DNA of 64,000 nt from Xestospongia muta (lineage: Eukaryota > Porifera > Demospongiae > Haplosclerida > Petrosiidae): assembly GCA_963693285.1 (NCBI GenBank), contig OY848923.1, forward strand, positions 1,527,026 through 1,591,025. The letters run 5' to 3'. The notes under the pieces are model-generated. The model saw only the letters and a list, made by a program, of their open reading frames with translations. It was not told the origin of the DNA and ran no database searches. Of the stretch, positions 23,626 to 34,815 are shown one piece after another (position 1 is the first letter of the stretch; every line of letters begins with the position of its first letter). The position numbers and the translations under genes were made by a program.

Positions 23626-25140
23626 CCTCGTAAAAGAATTGTTTAGTAAATAAATTGAACTATTTATTATTTTCCACTTAATTTATGTTGATTTTGAAAT
23701 GCAATTGTTTATATAACATATAAATTAAGAGGTTTATACAATGTTGTGTAAATTCTGTATATAATGTACTAGAATAACCATGTACTACTTAATGTATTGT
23801 TATTCAATAGACTCATTAATAGTTCTATATAACTGTTAAAGATTTATTCTTTAAGATATAAGATCTAAGTTGTATATGAGGAAGAGTTGACAAAACAGTA
23901 CAATGTTCCATGTAGTAATTAGTTAACTATATTCATAGAGTGATATATAATAAATATAATCACATATAATAACAAGAAAACCAATAATGAGACTGTATTT
24001 GTGCATGCTCATTATATTAGACTTCATCTTGACTTTAGAAGTGACAAGAGTTCTTTGTCATTTAAGTCTTTATGATTCTTTACAGCACATGTAAACGCTT
24101 TAAAGTATAGCATCACACTATCTGGTCTAGAACAGCAATTGTATCGAAGCAGATACATGTAAAACCACTGATTTTTATAATGACAAAATTAGTTAAACTC
24201 TTTATCCTTCTTTAATAACATACGATATACTATTAAGATTCATAAAATATCACAAATGATAAAACATTAATTAATGATCCTCTATAAACTAGTTGCTATT
24301 TTAGAATTCATTATTTCCAAGAAAATATTTAAATATTCATAATTAATTTATCTCAAAGTAATGAATTACTTGTTTTAATAATATTACATCTTGTTATGTG
24401 ATTTAATGAATTTCTGTTACAGTTAATTAATCAAATTGATTATATAAAAACAATCATAGCTAGAAAATATGCAAAAACAAAACTATGTTCTCACAGAAAA
24501 AGATCTGTATGTTTTGGTTGAAAAATGTTTTTAGCAAATTTGGTACTAATCCATGGAAATTAAATAGATGATGATCATTAATTAAATTAGTGTTGTTTTG
24601 GTATATCAAAACTAAAACTAAAAGTACTTTTAGTAAGGCATTTGACTTTTGGTAAGCTAAAACTAAAACTATCTTCCTTCACAACATATTAATAACTATA
24701 ATCAGTAATCATATTCATACTCATTATTTTAACCCTGTACGGATGATTAGTTTTCAAATTTACTTATTTTCATGTTTGTGGTTAAAATATGGAGATGCCT
24801 CGTGTATGATGAATTGTCATTGTATGTTAATATTTGGAGTTAGTTGAGTAAAATAAAGTCGTTTTCAGTAAGCACAAGACAATACAAGATGTCAGAGGTG
24901 CTCCAAGCAAGTAAAAAGACGAATCGAGATTAAACTGGACCCAATCGAGACAGATTTAATTGTTACATATGATATGGTTACTTATCACATCGTCCCTCCT
25001 GAGAGCGTTCTATTTACCTGAGAAATGGCCAAAATGGACTCGATGATTTGACAGATTTCCCTGATTAAAGCTTCTGGTCTTAATCAAAGATTTAGCACGC
25101 AAATTTTATTGAGGGTATATATGTACTACCCTATTAATTA
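23626..25140. other. Intergenic region downstream of GFER
   Basis: No supported gene. AT-rich. An imperfect inverted repeat around 24590-24670 (AAACTAAAACTAAAAGTACTTTTAG) is the only structure noted. Confidence 0.5.
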
Positions 25141-26330
25141 TGTACATATGAACGGACGTAAGTGATCAAATCAAATGATAACTATAACAGCACAATGAAG
25201 TGTTGTAGTACCATAAATGGATAAATGGACATGTTAGTCGGAGGACTGGATAAATGTTTGAAATCAACCAGTCTAAATTTAGACAAAGGAAGTACAATCA
25301 AGGATGATACCTGTGAGTCAGTGGGTGTTTGGAGTAATTGAGAAAGTTTGAGGTCTTTCATCATCAAAGTGGAAGATTAAAACTCTACTATCAATTATAT
25401 AGCAGCAACTATAGTGACAAAGTGTATAGACATAACTAGCAACATATACGAAAGTTAACATATATAGTAGCACTATTTGTAGTCATCCTAATGTTGAAGA
25501 TGACAACATTGATATGCCAGAAGATGTGACGATTTGACAGATTCATCATCAAAGTGGAAGATTAGAACTCTATTGCCACTTATGTACCAGCACCAGTGAA
25601 CTATAGTGACAAAGGATATATACATGTAAACAGCATAATAAGAAAGTTAGCATATATAGCAGCACATTTGTAGTCATCCTAATGTTGAAGATAATGACAT
25701 TGATATGCCAGAAGATGTGACGATTTGACATATTGCACCAATAAAGTTAGCATATAACATATATTATAACAGCACCATTTGTAGTCATCCTATTGTTGAA
25801 GATGATGACATTGATATGACAGTAGATGTGACAATTTCACAGATTCATCATAAAAGTGAAAGACTGAAACTCTACTGCAGGACCAGTGAACTATAATAAC
25901 AAAGTATATATACATAAAAACAGCATAATAAGAAAGTCAGCATATATAACAGCACCACTTGTAGTCATTGTAATGTTGAAAATGACAACATTGACATGCC
26001 AGGTGTGATCTGACAGATTTCACCAATAGAGATAGCATATATAGTAACACCATTTGTAGTCATCCTAATGTTGAAGATGATGACATCGATATGGCAGAAG
26101 ATGTGATGATTTGACAGATTTTGGTCTTGATCAAGTTAGCACACAACTTTTATTGAAGTAATATAGGGTACGTTGTATTATCTTATTAATTATGCACATA
26201 TGAGTGGATTTAAGCGATTGAACCAACGTTTGAGGTCTTTCATCATCAAAGTGGAAGATTGATCAGAAGAATCTCTACTGTCACTTATATAGCAGTACCT
26301 TTGGAGTATAGCAACAAAGTCTGTATATGT
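25141..26330. repeat. Degenerate tandem repeats (TTTGTAGTCATCCTAATGTTGAAGAT family)
   Basis: At least five diverged copies of a module containing TTTGTAGTCATCCTAATGTT, GATGACATTGATATGCCAGA and AGATGTGACGATTTGACAG (module hits near 25513, 25703, 25814, 25992 and 26089). Spacing alternates between about 180-190 and 95-110 bases, because some modules keep and some lack a TCATCAAAGTGGAAGATT... insert. The last module ends in TTTTGGTCTTGATCAAGTTAGCACACAA. Related modules recur at 31640-32120 and a single end at 54785-54870. Confidence 0.8.
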
Positions 26331-26334
26331 ATAT

Positions 26335-26655
26335 ATATACATGCATACATACATAGATACATGCATGCATACATACATGTATACATACATACATACATAC
26401 ACATACACGCATACATACATACATACATACACATACACGCATACATACATACATACATACATACATACATACATGCATACATACATAGATACATACATGC
26501 ATACGTACATGCATACATACATACATACACATACATGCATACATACATGCGTACATACATACATGCATACATACATACATACATACATACATGCATACAT
26601 ACATACATACATACATACATGCATACATACATGCATACATGCATATATGCATACA
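26335..26655. repeat. CATA tetranucleotide microsatellite
   Basis: About 320 bases of CATA repeats with scattered CATG and CGCA variants. It sits between the TTTGTAGTCATCC modules and a TATAGCAGCACCATTTGTAG block, the same order as at 32278-32370. The overlapping Met/Cys/Tyr and His/Thr/Tyr reading frames are repeat artefacts. Confidence 0.95.
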
Positions 26656-27487
26656 TACTACAGCCTAATGAGAAAGTTTATGTATATAGCAGCACCATTT
26701 GTAGAAAGACCTGGTATACAACATGATTACTGTGTAGTTTCATGGAATTGTCAACTTTTAAACAGTCATCTTAATGTTGAAAATGGAAAAATAAATATGT
26801 CAGAAGACACGAACAATACCAATCACTCCAGAACCACCACACATGCTATCTTAAGAGTAGTTTCTTGTAGCCAGACCATTTCATTCATTAGGAGAAGGAT
26901 CTGATCTAAAGCAACAAATCAACTTGTCTCTGGTGTCCAGATATTTGTGTCTCAATCTGCTACTATCACACATCAGTGTTCAGGTTTCTTCTCTCATAAT
27001 ATTGTAAACCAACTAGATAATAGTTACATATATTGTTGTTTCAGCCGGAAGAAAACTGTTTTACTGACAGTGTACAATTCTTCTTTTGTGGGTCTCTCCA
27101 CAAGCAAAGTCGTAGTTTTCTTGATGTTTTCAGTCACACATACATGTGTCCCTTTCTCTGTTTGCTGTCATACTAGTTGTTATTCATGTTACTCATTATT
27201 CATGTTTGTGGTTAACTATATTAGAAAATCGATTTTGTGTAACAATTTGTATAACTAGAGTTTGTGTATTTAGGTTAAAGGGTAACTGAAATGCGTATTT
27301 TGAAATTTTTGAAACTTGGTTATTCGTTAAATAATATGATAACATGTAAACCTTACTTGTTTTCTTGAAATGGAACTTTCTTTTGAAATAAAACAAAGTC
27401 AAACCTTGCTCAATCACAAGTCAGCCATCTTCTTCCTGTTTAAGCAGCAAAATCGGCGAAACGCAATATGACATCACAAGATGAACG

Positions 27488-27856
27488 ATGAAGTTGAACT
27501 CAATTCAACACCTGGTAAGAAGTGTGAACTACTGGAAAAAGCCTAAGAGATGCGTTGTTTTTGGTTGTCTTATTACTAACAAGGATGGAGTGAGTCTATT
27601 TTCATTCTCTAAAGATCCAGTACTAGATAAAAAATGGACTGAGCAAGTAAAGAGAAGCAAGGACAAGTGGTTAGGACCAACCGAGTACTACTCATTTTTG
27701 TGTAGTTGCCACTTTACTGAAGACTATTTCCAGCCTAATATAGTTGTTGCTGCTAGTCTAGGGTTATCTAAAAAAACGAAACTAAAATTTGATGCTATCC
27801 AACAATCTTCAAGAGACCAGTTAATGAAGATCAAACTAAGGAGGCATCAGATTTAA
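27488..27856 (+). CDS. THAP-domain protein in Kolobok-like element
   Basis: A 122-aa frame starting just inside the left inverted repeat. A complete C2CH THAP zinc finger is visible: CVVFGC near residues 19-24, KKWTEQVKR at about 47-55, and CSCHF with Y-F after it near 73-81. THAP domains are sequence-specific DNA-binding modules and occur at the N-terminus of P-element and Kolobok transposases. The frame ends soon after the domain. An alternative ATG seven bases upstream (27481) is in another frame and would need a short intron. No catalytic domain follows, so this is a transposase remnant or a stand-alone DNA-binding factor. Confidence 0.7.
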   Translation: MKLNSIQHLVRSVNYWKKPKRCVVFGCLITNKDGVSLFSFSKDPVLDKKWTEQVKRSKDKWLGPTEYYSFLCSCHFTEDYFQPNIVVAASLGLSKKTKLKFDAIQQSSRDQLMKIKLRRHQI

Positions 27857-28537
27857 AGAAGTCTAAATCAACAAATAGACATGAACATTACAAGAGAAGA
27901 GAGAATTTGAAGGTATATATATATAAGAGCTATCACTACTGGATTATAACTGTTTGAATTGATTTAGGTTGTGAAAATGCTAGTAGATGCATCAGATGAA
28001 GAGTCCAATTAGGCTAATAATGAGAGTGAGTCCAGTATGGCTACAGATGAAGAATAGCTCAACTAAGAGTGGGACATTCGAATTTACCTGAAGAACCTGG
28101 ATATGAATCATGTTCATTTGTATCAGATCTTCTACCAGGCATGTTTTAAAGTGTATACTTCTACAGATTTTGTTCATATTGTACTTCCATTGCAATAGTA
28201 CTATCAATCAGTAAGGAAAAGCAAAAAATGAAATTGAAAGGTATGTAATTTCAGTTATGTTAAAGCTGTCATGACATGTTAATGTTAGGCTGTCAGACAA
28301 CTAATGTCAATCTACTGAAACATAAACAATGTCTATGTACTGTCATATATCTGTACAATGTAACCTTTTAATTGATGATAAGAAAAGTACTGAATCAGAA
28401 TCACTCAATACACGCACTTATAAATTCAAAATCAGATGAATCATTATATCATTTATCAATTGAAGAGTAAGTATAATATAAATGCTCGTATGTAAAGTGT
28501 CCAGTATAATGGCATGATCTTTGAAGACAAATAACAC

Positions 28538-29019
28538 TCACTCATTAATAGCTAATGGTAAAATTGTAGACCCATATTCTTGTCGGTATTGGTAATATGC
28601 AGTTTGTAATGTCAACACATTCAAGCAAACAGCATGCAATCCTGGATGGCCAGTAATACATAGGAGTTCAGGTATCTCAGCTTCTTCCATTTTATCATTC
28701 ATTTTCATAATTTCCTGACAGCAAATGCACTCCTTTGAAATACTCATGATTACACAGTGGCTACATGCACACCTATAATCAACATATATATATATTACAA
28801 ACGTTATTCCTCATCTATTTTCATACCAATTAAAGTTTAAAAGTCTTTCTGAGGACAGTTCTCTTCACTACTACTACTATTACTGGATGGTTGGCTATAA
28901 CTTGGTTCATATAAATAACGTAAAACAATACCAGCAAAAGTATCTTCATCTTGAATATTCATCCTGCATTGGCCCTGAATATTGTTCAGATCCACTAGTT
29001 TCTTTATTAGCAAGCACAT
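28538..29019 (-). pseudogene. P2X7-C-terminal-domain-like (zinc-binding) coding fragment
   Basis: Exon complement(28538..28772) follows an AG acceptor. Joined to TTTAATTG at the GTATG donor near 28825, it reads W-C-A-C-S-H-C, then ECICCQE, CITGHPGLHAVCL and LQTAYYQYRQEYG. This is the cysteine-rich signature of the cytoplasmic ballast domain of P2X7 receptors, which also occurs widely in invertebrate proteins without the channel. The upstream exon (28837..29019) holds an acidic Ser-rich segment (YLYEPSYSQ then SSSSEE), but its long frame is one step out from the WCACSHC frame, so it looks frameshifted. No transmembrane segments are present, so it is not a receptor. It lies inside the transposon, convergent with the THAP frame. 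Confidence 0.55.
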
Positions 29020-29282
29020 CCATCTCTATAACAGGTGTGAAAGTACGAATTGCATATGTTCAACTGTTCATCGTTCATCTTGTGATGTCATAATGCATTT
29101 GCCGATTTTGCTGCTTAAACAGGAAGAAGATGGCTGACTTGTGATCGAGCAAGGTTTGACTTTGTTTTATTTCAAAATAAAGTTCCATTTCAAGAAAACA
29201 AGTAAGGTTTACATGTTATCATATTATTATTTAACGAATAACCAAGTTTCAAAAATTTCAAAATACGCATTTCAGTTACCCT

Positions 29283-29596
29283 TTAATGAGCTTCTAACCC
29301 TCAAGACACTCCTACCCTCCTACACATCCAGTTTGAATACTAATTAATTAATTAGTTAATATTTATAATTAATAAGCACATATATCCTTGTTACATCTTG
29401 TTTTGTATGTGGTTATGACTCACTTACATATAACAGCTGTTGATATACACGTATATCATGATGCTGCTTACGAACAATAACTCTGAAAATAGGTGGAGCT
29501 AATTGAAGGGATATGACTACATTGTACCCTCTCCTTTAAAAGTTGCAGTGTTGGTAGTGTAATAATTTTGTTAACATACACATAAGAAGAGTGGGT
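29283..29596. other. Short intergenic stretch after the transposon
   Basis: Nothing supported. AT-rich sequence between the Kolobok-like element and the duplicated segment A. Confidence 0.4.
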
Positions 29597-29717
29597 CACT
29601 GATAATGGGATTTACTGATAATGACACAGCTTTTTATGCTTCCTGTGATTCACACAGATTTTGTTAGCATCACATAAACAGGAAGATTGTACTATGAATA
29701 TGATTAGCTTATGTAGA

Positions 29718-29754
<37 letters not shown>

Positions 29755-30090
29755 ACTTACAGTACACACAGTAACTGTATAGATATAGTAGTCATGATAT
29801 TGATGATAAAAAGAGTTGGAGTGTGGAGATGATTGAAAAAACTGTGACACCTTATGTGACACATGAAAATGTTGTAATTCCTGTGCACACATAAAACCGA
29901 CCATGGAAATAAACAGAAGTATTAATTGTAGTACTGTCTTAACTTTTTCAATCTCTTTTTCAGAGAAAGGTCCACCATATTTTACTTTACCCAAGTCAAA
30001 TCATGAAGAGTAGTAATCCTCCCAGTAAGTCAAGTCGTTCTGACTTTTAGGATGCTTGTTTTTTCTAGAATAATTTAGTACTTTAGCATT

Positions 30091-30310
30091 TATCGTTTCT
30101 AAGAATGCAGATCACTTTAACCTTATGTAATAATAATGACCTAACAACTATATTAAGGTACAATCATGGATAAACATTTCCAAGAATCATCGTTTCTAAG
30201 AATGCAGAGTTATTAACAAAACAGTTCACTTTAACCTTATGTAATAATAATGACCTAACAACTATATTCAATGATTAAGGTACAATCATGGATAAACATT
30301 TCCAAGAATC
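30091..30310. repeat. Promoter-proximal repeat, two units, upstream of L gene A
   Basis: Two units of a roughly 121-bp sequence (CGTTTCTAAGAATGCAGA, then CACTTTAACCTTATGTAATA, then GGTACAATCATGGATAAACA, then TTTCCAAGAATCATC), the first shorter. The array ends about 90 bases before the start codon of the family L gene at 30400. Confidence 0.85.
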
Positions 30311-30399
30311 ATCAGTCAATAGGTTAATGAATGCAGTAAGTGAGTGTGCATTATTTAAATGGAACTCCAAAGTCATATTTGTTACAATAGCTTTTTACA

Positions 30400-30940
30400 A
30401 TGGCAAAAGGTAAGCTGATGTTTTTGTAATTTGGAGATAGTCTTTCTAATTTATTTAAGATATTCCAACAAAAAGTGGACTGACTGCATTGTACAATGAG
30501 CGGGTGGTGAGTACAGAACGTGTACAACGACCTATGGATAGTTTTGGTGTGGGCAAGCTTCTCCCTCATCAAGGAGTGAGGTGATGATTAAAATAATGTG
30601 GTAATGATTGTTTGAATTAATTCATTTATTAGGATCACTACTGAGAGTAGAAACCAATTATTAGTTCATAAAGTTCCAGATGTTGGAAAATCCAGTCAAA
30701 CTGTTGTGACTGATGCTCAACACATGTCCGGCAAATGGACGGTTAGTGTTAGAAGAACTAGCTTATTTATTTTCAAGGTCATTATTTTCATTTCTCTCTT
30801 AGTCTACTGATACAAGGGGTGTCAGTGGTCATACTGTTGGAGACTTTGTTAAAGCTGGAGGCACTAACTACAGCGTCTTGAAAGATAATTGCATTGATGG
30901 GGCAAATAGGATGATGGATCTTGGCCAACAACAAAATTAA
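30400..30940 (+). CDS. Family L small NC/LRAT-like protein, copy A (leaderless)
   Basis: Four exons: 30400..30409, 30460..30580, 30633..30741 and 30803..30940, GT-AG and in phase, 125 aa. The tiny first exon encodes only MAK plus one base. Conserved blocks: SGLTALYNERVVSTERVQRP, LLPHQGVRITT, LVHKVPDVGKSSQTVVTDA, HMSGKW, then HTVGDFVKAGGTNY and DNCIDGANRMMDLG. The order H(QGV), H in LVH, then Asn-Cys preceded by a hydrophobic NY-x-L segment resembles the His-His-Cys layout of the NC domain (LRAT, H-REV107), an acyltransferase/phospholipase or papain-like fold. That link is inferred. No signal peptide. LVHK is followed by VP, where the other copies have G. Nested between POT-like exons on the opposite strand. 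Confidence 0.75.
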
Positions 30941-31640
30941 ATGAAGGCTGCTACACAAACAAAATTAAATGTAACTTTAAAATTTTAGTTGTGTCAATGA
31001 TTAGTTGTTGGTAGTGTTTTAGTGACTATAGCAAAATTTCTAAATGCTAAAATTAAAATTTCACCAAATAAAAATAAAATTTGAATTGGGTGGGAAATTG
31101 TTAAAAGTACTACAGACAATTTAATAATGCTAAATTTAGTAGGCCTAATTAATTATAGGTTCAGTGATTATCTCTATTTAACACACTCAATAATGCAATC
31201 AAATTTCTATATTCAAAAAACCACCCAATCAAATAATACCATATCATTTATTACATAAAATAATAATAAAAAATTCAGTATTAAATTGGATGATATTGGC
31301 ATGAAAGTAACAATAGCCAATTGCTTCTAAAATGTATGCAACACCCAAAACTACCAAATATAGTACGTCAATGTTCATAAATTTCTTAGCAATAGTTGCA
31401 ATACCACAAATTATCCAAGATACAAATGACAGATATACACCAGCAATGATAGTATTATATCTATCTGTCTTTATATCAGCAAGTAGACCAAAGAAAGGAT
31501 AATATAAAAACCCAGACAAAACACAACGACAGCTGCAACATTATTATGACTTTTAGCTTGGCTGTGATAGTAGTTTGCTACCATAAAATACTTCATTGAA
31601 TTTAGATGAATATACTTTGATAATAAGTATAATAACTAGA

Positions 31641-32540
31641 TGACTGATGACTGATATGCCAGAAGATGTGACGATTTGACAGATTCATCATGAAAGTGGA
31701 AGACTGAAACTTTACTATTACTTATATAGCAGGACCAGTAGACTATAATAACAAAGTATATATACATACAAACAGCATAATAAGAAAGTCAGCATATATA
31801 ACAGCACACTTGTAGTCATTGTAATGTTGAAAATGACAACATTGACATGCCAGATGTGATTTGACAGATTTCACCAATAGAGATAGCATATATAGTAACA
31901 CCATTTGTAGTCATCCTAATGTTGAAGATGATGACATTGATAGGCCAGAAGATGTGATGATTTGACATTACACCAATAAAGTTAGCATATATATCAGCAC
32001 CATTTGTAGTCATCCTAATGTTGAAGATGATGACATCAATATGCCAGAAGATGTGATGATTTGACAGATTTTGGTCTTGATCAAGTTAGCACACAAATTG
32101 TATTGAAGTAATATAGGGTACATTGTATTTTCTTATTAATTATGCACGTATGAGTGGATTTAAGCGATCAAACCAAAGTTTGAGGTCTTTCATCATCAAA
32201 GTGGAAGATTGATCAGAAGAATCTCTACTGTCGCTTATATAGCAGTACCAGTGGAGTATAGCACCAAAGTCTGTATATATATACATACATACATACATAC
32301 ATACATACATACATACATACATGCATACATACATACATACATGCATGCATGCATGCATGCATGCATACATACTACAGCCTAATGAGGAAATTTATGTATA
32401 TAGCAGCACCATTTGTAGAAAGACCTGGTATACAACATGATTACAGTGTAATTTCATGGAATTGTCAACTTTTAAACAGTCATCTTAATGTTGAAAATCG
32501 GAAAATAAATATGTCAGAAGACATGAACAATATCAATCAC
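31641..32540. repeat. Second block of TTTGTAGTCATCC modules plus CATA microsatellite
   Basis: Copies of the 25-26 kb modules (GATATGCCAGAAGATGTGAC and TTGTAGTCATCCTAATGTTG), then a shorter CATA run (32278-32370), then TATAGCAGCACCATTTGTAG as at 26686. The whole stretch parallels 25900-26815 and was placed between the two duplicated A and B segments. Confidence 0.8.
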
Positions 32541-32658
32541 TAATAATGGGATTTACTGATAATGACACAGCTTTTTATGCTTCCTGTGATTCACACAGAT
32601 TTTGTTAGCATCACATAAACAGGAAGATTGTACTATGAATATGATTAGCTTATGTAAA

Positions 32659-32702
<44 letters not shown>

Positions 32703-33042
32703 TTGACTTACTGTACACGCAGTAACTGTATAGATATAGTAGTCATGATGTTGATGATAAAAAGAGTTGGACTGTGGAGATGATTGAAAAACCTGTGACA
32801 CCTTATGTGACACATGAAAATGTTGTAATTCCTGTGCACACATAAAACCGACCATGGAAATAAACAGAAGTATTAATTGTAGTACTGTCTTAACTTTTTC
32901 AATCTCTTTTTCAGAGAAAGGTCCACCATATTTTACTTTACCCAAGTCAAATCATGAAGAGTAGTAATCCTCCCAGTAGGTCAAGTCATTCTGACTTTTA
33001 GGATGCTTTTTTTTTCTAGAATAATTTAGTACTTTAGCATTT

Positions 33043-33512
33043 ATCGTTTCTAAGAATGCAGATCACTTTAACCTTATGTAATAATAATGACCTAACAACT
33101 ATATTCAATGATTAAGGTACAATCATGGATAAACATTTCCAAGAATCATCGTTTCTAAGAATGCAGAGTTATTAACAAAACAGTTCACTTTAACCTTATG
33201 TAATAATAATGACCTAACAACTATATTCAATGATTAAGGTACAATCATGGATAAACATTTCCAAGAATCATCGTTTCTAAGAATGCAGAGTTATTAACAA
33301 AACAGTTCACTTTAACCTTATGTAATAATAATGACCTAACAACTATATTCAATGATTAAGGTACAATCATGGATAAACATTTCCAAGAATCATCGTTTCT
33401 AAGAATGCAGAGTTATTAACAAAACAGTTCACTTTAACCTTATGTAATAATAATGACCTAACAACTATATTCAATGATTAAGGTACAATCATGGATAAAC
33501 ATTTCCAAGAAT
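33043..33512. repeat. Promoter-proximal repeat, about four units, upstream of L gene B
   Basis: The same roughly 121-bp unit as at 30091, expanded to one short and about three full tandem copies. Near-identical units indicate recent expansion. It ends about 90 bases before the start codon at 33603. Confidence 0.9.
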
Positions 33513-33602
33513 CATCAGTCAATAGGTTAATGAATGCAGTAAGTGAAAGTGCATTATTTAAATGGAACTCCAAAATCATATTTGTTACAATAGCTTTTTA
33601 CA

Positions 33603-34143
33603 ATGGCAGAAAGTAAGCTGATGTTTTTATAATTTGGAGATAGTCTTTCTAATTTATTTAAGATATTCCAACAAAAAGTGGACTGACTGCATTGTACAAT
33701 GAGCGGGTGGTGAGTACAGAACGTGTACAACGACCTATGGATAGTTTTGGTGTGGGCAAGCTTGTCCCTCATCAAGGAGTGAGGTGATGATTTAAATAAT
33801 GTGGTAATGATTGTTTGAATTAATTCATTTATTAGGATCACTACTGAGAGTGGAAACCAATATTTAGTTCATAAAGGTCCAGATTTTGGAAAATCCAGTC
33901 AAACTGTTGTGACTGATGCTCAACACATGTCTGGCAAATGGACGGTTAGTGTTAGAAGAACTAGCTTATTTATTTTCAAGGTCATTATTTTCATTTCTCT
34001 CTTAGTCTACTGATACAAGGGGTGTCAGTGGCCATACCGTTGGAGACTTTGTTAAAGCTGGAGGCACTAACTACAGCGTCTTGAAAGATAATTGCATTGA
34101 TGGGGCAAATAGGATGATGGATCTTGGCCAACAACAAAATTAA
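33603..34143 (+). CDS. Family L small NC/LRAT-like protein, copy B (leaderless)
   Basis: Four exons: 33603..33612, 33663..33783, 33836..33944 and 34006..34143, in phase, 125 aa. Very close to copy A. It starts MAEN and has PHQGVRITTESGNQYLVHKG, then PDFGKSSQTVVTDAQHMSGK, HTVGDFVKAGGTNY and DNCIDGANRMMDLGQQQN. It keeps LVHKG, unlike copy A. No signal peptide or transmembrane segment. The fold assignment is as inferred for copy A: candidate catalytic His in HQGV, second His in LVH, Cys in DNC. Upstream promoter repeats are twice as many as for copy A. Confidence 0.78.
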
Positions 34144-34815
34144 ATGAAGGCTGCTACACAAACAAAATTAAATGTAACTATAAAATTTTAGTTGTGTCAA
34201 TGATTAGTTGTTGGTAGTGTTTTAGTGACTATAGCAAAATTTTTAAATGCTAAAATTAAAATTTCACCAAATAAAAATAAAATTTGAATTGGGTGGGAAA
34301 TTGTTAAAAGTACTACAGACAATTTAATAATGCTAAATTTAGTAGGCCTAATTAATTATAGGTTCAGTGATTATCTCTATTTAACACACTCAATAATGCA
34401 ATCAAATTTCTATATTCAAAAAACCACCCAATCAAATAATACCATATCATTTATTACATAAAATAATAATAAAAAATTCAGTATTAAATTGGATGATATT
34501 GGTATGAAAGCAATTGCTTTTAAAATGTATGCAACACCCAAAACTACCAAATATAGTACGTCAATGTTCATAAATTTCTTAGCAATAGTTGCAACACCAC
34601 AAATTATCCAAGATACAAATGACAGATATACACCAGCAATGATAGTATTATATCTATCTGTCTTTATATCAGCAAGTAGACCAAAGAAAGGATAATATAA
34701 AAACCCAGACAAAACACAACGACAGCTGCAATATTATTATGACTTTTAGCTTGGCTGTGATAGTAGTTTACTACCATAAAATACTTCATTGAATTTAGAT
34801 GAATATACTTTGAAG

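Larger units (their letters stand above)
27279..29282. mobile_element. Kolobok-like DNA transposon, non-autonomous (TTAA target site)
   Basis: The element is 2004 bp. It begins AGGGTAACTGAAATGCG and ends CGCATTTCAGTTACCCT, with TTAA directly outside both ends (27275-27278 and 29283-29286). The terminal inverted repeats run about 204 bp each (27279-27482 and 29079-29282) with few mismatches. TTAA duplication, purine-rich 5' ends and a THAP-domain reading frame are features of the Kolobok superfamily (established knowledge). No DDE transposase core is visible in the roughly 1.6 kb between the arms, so it is probably non-autonomous. It carries a THAP frame (plus) and a P2X7-C-like fragment (minus), convergent. 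Confidence 0.8.
29704..31540 (-). pseudogene. POT/SLC15-like peptide transporter exons, copy A
   Basis: Two exon-like blocks of a proton-coupled oligopeptide transporter-type membrane protein. The block at about 31244-31540 reads LSGFLYYPFFGLLADIKTDR, then hydrophobic segments, then FHANIIQFNTE. This matches the POT pattern of a GxLAD loop and an F-x-AN-x-x-QF helix start. The block at 29704-29994 reads GKVKYGGPFSEKEIEKVKT followed by a hydrophobic helix, matching the loop after transmembrane helix 6. Order fits a minus-strand gene. No N-terminal or C-terminal exons were found and the second block runs into a TA repeat, so this is a fragment. A family L gene lies between the blocks on the other strand. 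Confidence 0.55.
29597..31640. repeat. Segmental duplication, copy A
   Basis: Starts near TAATGGGATTTACTGATAAT and is matched at high identity by copy B (32541-34815), gene for gene: a POT-like exon, a promoter repeat array, a four-exon family L gene and a second POT-like exon. Differences are mainly in repeat number: a shorter AT run, and two instead of about four promoter units. Confidence 0.9.
32553..34780 (-). pseudogene. POT/SLC15-like transporter exons, copy B (with deletion)
   Basis: Same two blocks as copy A: the GKVKYGGPFSEKEIEKVKT block at about 32700-32945, and LSGFLYYPFFGLLADIKTDR at about 34416-34712. In the second block a deletion of about ten bases, relative to copy A, removes the GYCYFHAN region and changes the reading frame, so the ANIIQFNTE motif is lost. 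This makes copy B clearly non-functional here. Confidence 0.6.
32541..34815. repeat. Segmental duplication, copy B
   Basis: Second copy of the 29597-31640 segment in the same orientation. It has a longer TG/TA run (32657-32703) and an expanded promoter repeat. Confidence 0.9.

Noticed and set aside
26190..26904. Cys/Met/Tyr-rich and His/Thr/Tyr-rich frames
   Set aside because: Translations of the CATA microsatellite, not genes.
28538..28772. True P2X7 receptor gene
   Set aside because: Only the cysteine-rich C-terminal module is present; no channel domain or transmembrane helices, and it lies inside a transposon.
27279..29282. P-element assignment for the THAP transposon
   Set aside because: P elements make 8-bp target duplications; here the ends are flanked by TTAA, which fits Kolobok better.
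34489..34695. 68-aa plus-strand frame in segment B
   Set aside because: Antisense to the POT-like exon.
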